Below are positions 34,166 through 41,223 of a stretch of 64,000 nt of DNA, one piece after another. Location of the stretch: the NCBI GenBank assembly GCA_944391715.1, contig CALXUP010000004.1, positions 1 through 64,000 on the forward strand. Direction: 5' to 3'. The notes under the pieces were generated by a model, which worked only from the letters and a program-made list of their open reading frames with translations, had not been told where the DNA came from and searched no databases. Source of the stretch: an uncultured Alphaproteobacteria bacterium (GTDB lineage: Bacteria; Pseudomonadota; Alphaproteobacteria; RF32; CAG-239). Made by a program: the position numbers and the translations under genes. The first letter of the stretch is position 1, and the number at the start of each line of letters is the position of its first letter.

Positions 34166-34765
34166 ATGAATAACCAAAGCTACAAAAACCTGACCCGGGG
34201 CATTATCAAAGAAAACCCGACGTTTGTAATGCTCTTGGGAATGTGTCCGACCCTGGGCGTTACGACCTCGGCCGCCAACGGATTGGGAATGGGACTGGCA
34301 ACCTTATTTGTCCTCATTCTCTCTAATTTTGCCGTATCCGCCGTCAAAAGCCTTATCCCCGATATGGTACGCATTCCTTGTTATATTGTGATAATTGCCT
34401 CCTTTGTAACGGTCGTTGAAATGCTGATGGCGGCCTATCTTCCGGCATTACACGCCCGTTTGGGGATTTTCATTCCGCTAATCGTCGTAAACTGCATCAT
34501 TCTGGGCAGGGCAGAGGCTTTTGCCTCCAAAAACGGCATCTGGCAGTCGGTTTTGGACGCTGTCGGTATGGGAATAGGTTTCACCGGCGCATTAACTCTG
34601 TTGGGAACTGTCCGTGAAATTTTGGGAATGGGGTCGGTTTTCGGCTGGAAATTTGTTTCGGAAGAAACAGATACGATGATGCTGTTCATTATGCCGCCCG
34701 GTGCCTTTCTGGCCCTGGCCGGACTGATAATCATATTCAATAAAGTAACGGGAGCCGGCAAATGA
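34166..34765 (+). CDS. rnfE: Rnf complex subunit E
   Basis: Six-helix membrane subunit, 199 aa, homologous to RnfA. Family marks are ENPTFVMLLGMCPTLGVTT and NCIILGRAEAFA. It holds half of the intramembrane Fe-S site shared with RnfA (Cys in GMCPTLG and VNCIILG). Three bases separate it from rnfG, and it overlaps rnfA by four bases. Confidence 0.95.
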   Translation: MNNQSYKNLTRGIIKENPTFVMLLGMCPTLGVTTSAANGLGMGLATLFVLILSNFAVSAVKSLIPDMVRIPCYIVIIASFVTVVEMLMAAYLPALHARLGIFIPLIVVNCIILGRAEAFASKNGIWQSVLDAVGMGIGFTGALTLLGTVREILGMGSVFGWKFVSEETDTMMLFIMPPGAFLALAGLIIIFNKVTGAGK

Positions 34766-35337
34766 GTTATTTAATGATTTTTATCAGCGCTATTTTCGTA
34801 AACAACATTGTATTGTCGCAATTTCTGGGCATCTGCCCGTTTCTGGGCGTGTCCAAAAACAGTTCGACGGCTGCCGGAATGGGACTGGCGGTAATGTTTG
34901 TTATGACCTTGTCCACCATAGCAACCTATCTGGCTTATCATTCTCTGTTGGTGCCGTACCACCTGGAATTTATGATAACCGTCGTATTTATACTGATTAT
35001 TGCCTCCTTGGTTCAAATGGTTGAAATCATATTAAAAAAAGTCTCGCCGATACTTTATCAGGCTCTGGGAATATTTTTGCCTTTGATTACCACAAACTGC
35101 GCTGTTTTGGGTATTGCAATCCTCGCTGCGCAAAAAAATTATAACCTGATGCATTCCGTCTGCTTTGCTCTGGCAAATGCCATGGGCTTCACACTGGCTC
35201 TTCTCCTTTTTGCCGGCCTGCGCGAACGGATTAACACCGAAGCCCTGCCTCAGGCAATGCGGGGGACGCCGATTACATTGATTACGGCAGGTCTGTTATC
35301 CCTGGCCTTTATGGGATTTGCCGGAATAGGGAACTGA
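34762..35337 (+). CDS. rnfA: Rnf complex subunit A
   Basis: Six-helix membrane subunit, 191 aa, with NNIVLSQFLGICPFLGVSK and ITTNCAVLGIA, the two Cys segments that bind the intramembrane Fe-S cluster with RnfE. It is the last gene; the order B-C-D-G-E-A differs from the A-first order of Rhodobacter and E. coli. A strong terminator follows. Confidence 0.96.
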   Translation: MSYLMIFISAIFVNNIVLSQFLGICPFLGVSKNSSTAAGMGLAVMFVMTLSTIATYLAYHSLLVPYHLEFMITVVFILIIASLVQMVEIILKKVSPILYQALGIFLPLITTNCAVLGIAILAAQKNYNLMHSVCFALANAMGFTLALLLFAGLRERINTEALPQAMRGTPITLITAGLLSLAFMGFAGIGN

Positions 35338-35345
35338 AAACACAA

Positions 35346-35384
35346 AAAGAACCTGTTTCAATTTCTGAAACAGGCTCTTTTTTT
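35346..35384 (+). terminator. Terminator of the rnf operon
   Basis: AGAACCTGTTTCA pairs with TGAAACAGGCTCT, followed by seven T residues. Confidence 0.9.
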
Positions 35385-35390
35385 AGACTT

Positions 35391-35747
35391 TTAGCGGGAC
35401 ATCAAAGTAATCTGTTCCCTGTCTTTAATCTTAAACAACTGACAACAAGCGGGGATAAAAACAAAGAGGTGTTTTCCATAGCCCTTCAACCATTTTTCCA
35501 ACCCGGGTGTTTCCGAAAAATGATTCAACACGTACTCTTTCTCGACCAGACAGCCGAAGAAATAATAATGCATATAAGTCTTCGCAGTACCGTCTGGCAA
35601 AATGACCTTGCGTTCATTAACACAGCCGCAACTGGTTGCATCAGCTTTCGCTTTCGCAATTTGTTGCTCGAGTGTCATGTCTGACCAGCAAATTTGACCA
35701 TTTGAATTAATTAACCCACTTCTGTCCCACAATTCTTTCATTTTCAT
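35391..35747 (-). CDS. Protein of unknown function (118 aa)
   Basis: Not recognised. It contains a paired-Cys segment (ATSCGCVNERKV) and two further Cys clusters (FFGCLVEKE, PACCQLF), which could bind a metal, and it is moderately basic. It has its own promoter and a leader with ATTATTAAT and no Shine-Dalgarno sequence. It converges on the rnf terminator. Confidence 0.68.
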   Translation of the reverse strand: MKMKELWDRSGLINSNGQICWSDMTLEQQIAKAKADATSCGCVNERKVILPDGTAKTYMHYYFFGCLVEKEYVLNHFSETPGLEKWLKGYGKHLFVFIPACCQLFKIKDREQITLMSR

Positions 35748-35765
35748 GATACATTTTAATTATAA

Positions 35766-35819
35766 ATTAATAATAAAGTTAACTTTTTAAGATATACTAT
35801 ACCTCTAAACAAAAATCAA
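35766..35819 (-). promoter_or_regulatory. Promoter and ATTATTAAT leader element
   Basis: On the minus strand TTGATT (35819-35814), 17 bases, TATATC (35796-35791). The leader then reads GTTAACTTTATTATTAAT, ending at 35766, similar to the leader at 23611. Confidence 0.65.
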
Positions 35820-36505
35820 CACATTTCTTTCAATTTATGAATAATATCCCGAAACATATCATAAGTCAAAACGCCGGTATTTATATTATACCGGGAGGTA
35901 TGATACGAATTCAGCATCAAAAGATTATGTTTGTCCAGTTTATGCAAAGCCCCGTGTGCAAACTTAAAAGCCGTTTTTTTATACCCCAAAACGCCGAGCA
36001 GGGCATTATGCGCAACCGCTCCCAATGTCAGGATAATCTTCAAATTCGGCATAGCGCGGATTTCCTCAATCAGATAAGCGCCGCAATTTTTGACTTCTTC
36101 TCCCGTTACTTTATTTTGCGGCGGCACACAGCGCACCGAGTTGGTAATTCTCACGTTAATAAGCTCAAAACCGTCATCTTTTCGTTTTTGATACTCGCCT
36201 TTGGCAAAACCAAACTCCTTCAAAATCGGATAAAGCACATCCCCGGCATAATCATTTGTAAAAGGCCGTGCCGTCTGATTGGCGCCGTTAAGACCGGGAG
36301 CCAGCCCGATAATCAGAATCTCGGCATCCAAACTGCCGAAAGACGGAACCGGACCGTTATAATAAGTCGGAAACTTTTTTTCGTTTTCACGCCGAAAATC
36401 AATCAGCCGGCGGCATTTTTCACAACTCTTATCCGGACAAACAAACCCCATATCACTTAACTCCTCACCTGAAACACAATCAAAACATTCCATATACTTT
36501 AGCAT
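35816..36505 (-). CDS. Uracil-DNA glycosylase, family 5-like
   Basis: It removes uracil from DNA. Four Cys in two CxxC-like pairs near the N-terminus (MECFDCV, CPDKSCEKC) probably hold an Fe-S cluster. The catalytic region is GLAPGLNGANQTARPFTND, similar to the family 5 GLAPA-x4-N-R-TGRPFTGD form, and the terminal motif is NSYHTSRYNINTG. At 229 aa it is normal size. Family 4 is the main alternative, but its first motif is GEAPG. Confidence 0.88.
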   Translation of the reverse strand: MLKYMECFDCVSGEELSDMGFVCPDKSCEKCRRLIDFRRENEKKFPTYYNGPVPSFGSLDAEILIIGLAPGLNGANQTARPFTNDYAGDVLYPILKEFGFAKGEYQKRKDDGFELINVRITNSVRCVPPQNKVTGEEVKNCGAYLIEEIRAMPNLKIILTLGAVAHNALLGVLGYKKTAFKFAHGALHKLDKHNLLMLNSYHTSRYNINTGVLTYDMFRDIIHKLKEMC

Positions 36506-36679
36506 AATTTTTTTAACCTTAACCTCTTTAAATCTTTTTTTCCAGTACTAAATCATCTGCAACCAACGGCGTGTAGCCTGAAGACAAAAAAATATGCGCT
36601 GTTGCTTAACACAAGTATTACAACCGCCTTTTGATTGTAAGTGTATACTCAAAAACCTATTTAAATGGAGTTTATGAAT

Positions 36680-37237
36680 ATGAAGAAAACATTACTGTTA
36701 GCAGGAGTTGCTTGTCTTATTTCTTTCGGCGCTACCGCCAAAGAATTCAACCCGTACATCGGTTTGGATTACGCTTATTCTAAATTTGATTTGAAAAAAC
36801 AATTAAAGAGAGTTGACGACGGATATAATACGGGCGCAATCAACGCCGGTATCAGAGTCGGCGAATATGCCGGCCTTGAAGCCTTCTATCAACACGCCTG
36901 GGACAGAAAAACCCATGATGCCGACGGCACGGTAAAAAGCAAATTTTATGCCTACGGCTTAGATTTGATGGGTTATCTGCCGATTCCGGCTTGCAACGAA
37001 AAATTCAATCTGCTTGGCTCCGTAGGTCTTGGAAACTATAAATTCTCCGCAAAATACAGCGGCAATAACAAACCAAAATACAACAAAGACCGCATGGGCT
37101 ATCGTTTTGGTATCGGTGCACAATATCATCTGACTCAAAACTGGTCTGCCCGTGTTATGGGACGTTACACCTTCCTGGGCGCCCGTGATATTGATAACCT
37201 CGCTGAAGTAACAGCCGGTATCAGATACACCTTCTAA
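36680..37237 (+). CDS. Outer-membrane beta-barrel protein (OmpA/W-like)
   Basis: Signal peptide MKKTLLLAGVACLISFGATA, then alternating aromatic/hydrophobic strands ending with the C-terminal pattern EVTAGIRYTF, whose terminal Phe is the usual barrel-assembly signal. Likely an eight-strand barrel: 185 aa, segments FNPYIGLDYAYSKFDL and YRFGIGAQYHLTQNWSARV. The start at 36680 has GGAG nine bases upstream. It is monocistronic with a strong terminator. The role is unknown; such small barrels are common surface proteins in this group. Confidence 0.85.
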   Translation: MKKTLLLAGVACLISFGATAKEFNPYIGLDYAYSKFDLKKQLKRVDDGYNTGAINAGIRVGEYAGLEAFYQHAWDRKTHDADGTVKSKFYAYGLDLMGYLPIPACNEKFNLLGSVGLGNYKFSAKYSGNNKPKYNKDRMGYRFGIGAQYHLTQNWSARVMGRYTFLGARDIDNLAEVTAGIRYTF

Positions 37238-37258
37238 ACAAGACGTCATCATACACTG

Positions 37259-37294
37259 CAAAAAACCGTTCCTGCCCAACAGGGGCGGTTTTTT
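37259..37294 (+). terminator. Terminator after the barrel gene
   Basis: AAAAAACCG pairs with CGGTTTTTT; an inner CCTG pairs with CAGG. Confidence 0.88.
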
Positions 37295-37398
37295 AACAAA
37301 CAGCTGCAGAGCAGGGTACAAACAGAAAAAAATCGTTGCCCGCATATAACATAAATGCTAATTTTATGACAGTTTCTAACCATAAAATGAGGCAAAAA

Positions 37399-37755
37399 AT
37401 GAGTAATTCAAGATACTATTTTTGGGTTTTAGCAGCGGCAATCATCATCTTAGGTGTCGGTTTCACAATGAAAATCCCCGAAATTACCAATGTTTCCCAT
37501 GCTGTTGCAGCCCACGCATCCAATCCGTGGATATTAGTCGTCGCGGCCATCAGCGCCTTTTTGCTCGGAAATTTCCGCCACTATTGGATTGCCGTCATCG
37601 TAACCGGCCTGATTACGGCCGTATGTATCCACCTTTTTGTAAACAACGGCGCATTCAATACATTGGATACGTTCACTACCTTATACAGAACATTGGCTTT
37701 TATCTGCATTGTCTATCTGCTAAATCTGGTAAGGTTGATTTTCAGCCGGTTCTAA
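37399..37755 (+). CDS. Small membrane protein of unknown function
   Basis: 118 aa with four hydrophobic segments: FWVLAAAIIILGVGFTM, WILVVAAISAFLLG, YWIAVIVTGLITAVCIHLF and LAFICIVYLLNLVRLIF. Start 37399 has GAGG upstream; the longer frame from 37336 has no ribosome site. No family recognised. It is monocistronic. Confidence 0.78.
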   Translation: MSNSRYYFWVLAAAIIILGVGFTMKIPEITNVSHAVAAHASNPWILVVAAISAFLLGNFRHYWIAVIVTGLITAVCIHLFVNNGAFNTLDTFTTLYRTLAFICIVYLLNLVRLIFSRF

Positions 37756-37761
37756 CTTTTC

Positions 37762-37796
37762 AAACCCCTGCATCTCATAAAGAGCAGGGGTTTTTC
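37762..37796 (+). terminator. Terminator after the small membrane gene
   Basis: AAACCCCTGC pairs with GCAGGGGTTT, followed by TTC. Confidence 0.88.
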
Positions 37797-38589
37797 ATAT
37801 CCTAAAAATATCAGCCCGAACACATTATAAAAGCACATTTCTGAGAAATCTGCCTTTAACGACACAATAAAAGCAGCAGCAATCATAATAACCAAGCCCA
37901 AATTCCCAAGTCTAAAAAACAATATTTGAAATTTCACGCTAAAAATCAAAACATAAAAGAATCAAATAATAAAAAGACAATCACTCAAGAACAAACTCAA
38001 AAATTAAAATACGTTAACCTTTGACAAATTTTTAACCTATTGAAACTAAATAATAAAAGGGTGGCGCACTCATTTTAACCCAACATATTTTGTCGCATAA
38101 TATATATTATGAATACATAGAAACAAAAAAAGAAAAGATATTGTCAGAACAAAACATCTTTTATGTTTCGACACACATTTTACTATTTGGGCTCTCAGAA
38201 CGAGCTGAAGAAAATTTTCCGCATAAAAACACTTTTGCTTTGTAAAAAGACACCTCATAAAAAAGAAAACCCTTGAAAATATTTTCAAGGGAAAGAAGTT
38301 GAACGAATACAAGTTCCACAAAACAAAATCATCAGTTTCGCTAATTCTTTTTTCTACCCAAATCCTGTCTATCTGCTTTCGTTTTTAACTACTAACAAAT
38401 CGGGAAATAATCTTCTCACAAACAAAACTTTTTCAAGAATAAGCCTTGACGGACTGTTAAACCTCATATTTGATTTTGATAAATCATTTGCCTGACATGG
38501 AATTTCAAATAGTTTTTTATATAATATCTTAATAATCTTTTTGCATCTCTTTTATACAAAACGCTCGGATAAAAGTCAAATAAAATTTA
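37797..38589. other. Gene-poor AT-rich interval
   Basis: About 790 bases without a convincing gene. The 83-codon minus frame at 38070-38321 is Phe-rich with no ribosome site and is probably spurious. The only clear structure is the palindrome at 38270-38291. TTGACA occurs at 38021-38026 but has no good -10 partner. Confidence 0.6.
38260..38291 (-). terminator. Perfect 22-bp palindrome, probable minus-strand terminator
   Basis: CCCTTGAAAAT and its exact complement abut at 38270-38291. On the minus strand it is followed by TTTTCTTTTTT. It lies about 300 bases beyond the yejF stop, so it may end a long 3' leader of yejF or an unrecognised small RNA. Confidence 0.6.
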
Positions 38590-40152
38590 TCACATCGCCG
38601 CAGCAATCAACTCTTTAGTATATTCCTGCCTGGGATGATTAAATATCTCTTCACACTCACCCATTTCCACAATACGCCCGTCCCGCATTACTGCAATCTG
38701 ATCCGCAATCGCCCGAACCGCCGCCATATCATGAGAAATAAAGATATAAGAAATCTTTCTTTTTTCTTGAATTTCCTGAAGAAGTTTCATAACTTGCCGC
38801 TGAATTGTAACATCCAAAGCCGAAGTCGGCTCGTCCAAAATAACAATTTCCGGCTCCAAAACCAAAGCACGGGCAATGGCAATCCGTTGCCGCTGTCCGC
38901 CGGAAAACTCATGAGGATACTTTTCAGCCACATCCGCCCCCAGTCCAACCTCATATAACGCTTTGATAATACGTTTTTTTCTCTCGTCTTTTGATATTGT
39001 GGGAAAATGAACGTCCAGCCCCTCCCCCACGATATCTTCCACGTTCATTCTGGGATTCAGGGAATTATACGGATCCTGAAAAACAATCTGAACCGTTTTT
39101 CTAAACAACTGTTTCGAAACATTTCCCGCAACACCTTCCAGCAAAACCTGCCCTTTATAAGGAATAAGCCTGGCAAGAGCAAGCCCCAGCGTTGTCTTTC
39201 CTGAACCGGATTCTCCCACAATTCCCAGGGTTTTCCCTCGTTTCAGACTTAAAGAAATATCATTAACCGCTTTTAAGACTTCTTTCGGACGTCCCCAAAA
39301 ACTTTTCTTCAACACAAACTCAACCAAAATATTTTTGGCACTCAACACAGTCTCACATTTTTTAATATTATTATGATTTTTCAAAGAGAAAAAAGAATTT
39401 ATTAATTCTTTTGTATAATCCTCTCGAGGATAGAGAAACAAGTTCTCCGCCTTATTGGCCTCAATTATTTTTCCATCCTTCATCACACATATATAATCAG
39501 CAATTTTTTTAACCAGGCGCAAATCATGACTGATAAAAATTATCGCCATTCCCGTCTTTTCTTTCAAATCAAGCAACAAGTCAATAATCTGCTTTTGCAC
39601 TGTAACGTCAAGAGCGGTCGTCGGTTCGTCGGCAATTAATATTTCCGGATTATTAGCCATCGCCATTGCAATCATAACCCTTTGCCGCTGTCCGCCCGAA
39701 AGTTCGAACGGATAAGCCTCCATCCGCCGGCGGGCATTGCGGATACCGGTCATTTTCAAAAGCCTTAAAACTTCTCTTTTGGCCTGTTTTCCGTTAAAAC
39801 CACGATGCAAGACCAGCGTTTCGGCAATCTGCTTCTCAATTTTATGCAAAGGATTCAACGATGACATCGGTTCTTGAAAAATAAGCGCAATCTTATCACC
39901 TCTGACTTTCTGAATATCTTTTGTTGCCAAAAGGTTCTTGCCGTCAAAGAGAATTTCAGAACAAGCATCATATTTAAACTTTTCCGGAGAAAGCAAATTT
40001 AAGATTGATAAAGCGGTCAAAGACTTTCCGGAACCGGATTCTCCCACGATGCCGAGAATCTGCCCTTTTTCCAAAGACAAAGAGACTTTGTCAAGCAGCC
40101 TGCGACCGTCTGAAAGTCTCAATCCCAAATGTCTGATCTCTAACAAAGCCAT
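38590..40152 (-). CDS. yejF: Peptide ABC transporter, fused ATP-binding protein YejF type
   Basis: Two ABC ATPase domains in one 520-aa chain. Domain 1 has GESGSGKSL, LSGGQRQRVMIAMA and ILIADEPTTALDV. Domain 2 has GESGSGKTTLG, FSGGQRQRIAIARAL and IVILDEPTSALDV. Both are typical of Dpp/Opp-like importers. It overlaps yejE by one base. The peptide-binding YejA and permease YejB are missing here. Confidence 0.93.
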   Translation of the reverse strand: MALLEIRHLGLRLSDGRRLLDKVSLSLEKGQILGIVGESGSGKSLTALSILNLLSPEKFKYDACSEILFDGKNLLATKDIQKVRGDKIALIFQEPMSSLNPLHKIEKQIAETLVLHRGFNGKQAKREVLRLLKMTGIRNARRRMEAYPFELSGGQRQRVMIAMAMANNPEILIADEPTTALDVTVQKQIIDLLLDLKEKTGMAIIFISHDLRLVKKIADYICVMKDGKIIEANKAENLFLYPREDYTKELINSFFSLKNHNNIKKCETVLSAKNILVEFVLKKSFWGRPKEVLKAVNDISLSLKRGKTLGIVGESGSGKTTLGLALARLIPYKGQVLLEGVAGNVSKQLFRKTVQIVFQDPYNSLNPRMNVEDIVGEGLDVHFPTISKDERKKRIIKALYEVGLGADVAEKYPHEFSGGQRQRIAIARALVLEPEIVILDEPTSALDVTIQRQVMKLLQEIQEKRKISYIFISHDMAAVRAIADQIAVMRDGRIVEMGECEEIFNHPRQEYTKELIAAAM

Positions 40153-41204
40153 CAGCGGTTTTTCCTCGCATCAAAAGCGTCACGAACGCCCTCACCGATA
40201 AAAATAAGCAAAGTCAGCAGAACCGATAAAACCAAAAAGATAGAAATCCCGATCCAGGGCGCCTGCAAATTATCTTTTCCCTGCCGGACCAAATCCCCCA
40301 GTGACGGATAATCATACGGCAGTCCGAAACCCAGAAAATCCAATGCCGTCAAAGAAACAATCGCTCCGGACATAATAAACGGAACAAATGTAATTGTTGC
40401 AATAATGGCATTCGGCAGAATATGACGATACATAATTCGCCAATTGCTGACGCCGAGCGCTCTCGCTGCCTGCACAAACTCCAAATTACGCGCTCTTAGA
40501 AATTCCGCCCTGACCACACCGGTAAGGCTCATCCAGGAAAAAAAGATTAATATCGCCAAAAGGCTGAAAAAAGTCGGCGTAAAAATACTGGCAACAATAA
40601 TCAGCACAAAAAGCTGAGGCAAAGCCTCCCATATTTCCAAAACCCTTTGCATAAACAAGTCCGTCTTACCGCCGAAATATCCCTGCACGGCGCCGGCCGC
40701 TATCCCGATAACCGAAGAGCATACCGTCAACAAAAAGGCAAAAAACACCGAAAGCCTTATTCCATATAAAATTCTGGCCACAATATCCCTGCCCTCGTCA
40801 TCTGTCCCGAGCCAATGTTGCCGGGACGGGGCTGCCGGAGTCGGCGTATCAAGCTCATAATCAACGGTATTAAAAGAAAACGGCAACGGCGGCCATATCA
40901 TCCATCCGTTTTTCTCAATATTATCAATCAAATACCTGTCTTTATAATCGGCAGGTGTCGGAAAATCCCCACCAAAATCCGCATCGGTATAAGATTGCAG
41001 AACGGGGGAATAGAAACCATCATTATATTTAATAATCAGCGGGTTATCGTTACATATTAATTCAGAAAATAAAGACAAGCCAAAAATAACAAGAAAAAGC
41101 TTAAGAGAAATCACGGCCCGTCTGTTGCGCTGAAAAGCTTTTATCCTCCTCCGGTTTACAGGAGAAATTCTCACGGATAAAAAGCTTTTCAACTTCTGCA
41201 ACAC
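40152..41204 (-). CDS. yejE: Peptide ABC transporter permease YejE type
   Basis: Inner-membrane permease of the BPD type with the EAA-loop region ARALGVSNWRIMYRHILPNA, about six helices, and the large periplasmic insertion that marks YejE (IEKNGWMIWPPLPFSFNTVD; PSRQHWLGTDDEGRDI). The 350-aa gene starts with GTG at 41204, with AGGGG upstream. It lies 19 bases after the sulfatase-fold gene and may be co-transcribed with it. Confidence 0.92.
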   Translation of the reverse strand: MLQKLKSFLSVRISPVNRRRIKAFQRNRRAVISLKLFLVIFGLSLFSELICNDNPLIIKYNDGFYSPVLQSYTDADFGGDFPTPADYKDRYLIDNIEKNGWMIWPPLPFSFNTVDYELDTPTPAAPSRQHWLGTDDEGRDIVARILYGIRLSVFFAFLLTVCSSVIGIAAGAVQGYFGGKTDLFMQRVLEIWEALPQLFVLIIVASIFTPTFFSLLAILIFFSWMSLTGVVRAEFLRARNLEFVQAARALGVSNWRIMYRHILPNAIIATITFVPFIMSGAIVSLTALDFLGFGLPYDYPSLGDLVRQGKDNLQAPWIGISIFLVLSVLLTLLIFIGEGVRDAFDARKNR

Positions 41205-41223
41205 GAATATATGCCCCTACTTC

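Noticed and set aside
38070-38321. 83-codon Phe-rich minus frame
   Set aside because: AT-rich composition effect, crosses the palindrome, no ribosome site, no recognisable pattern.
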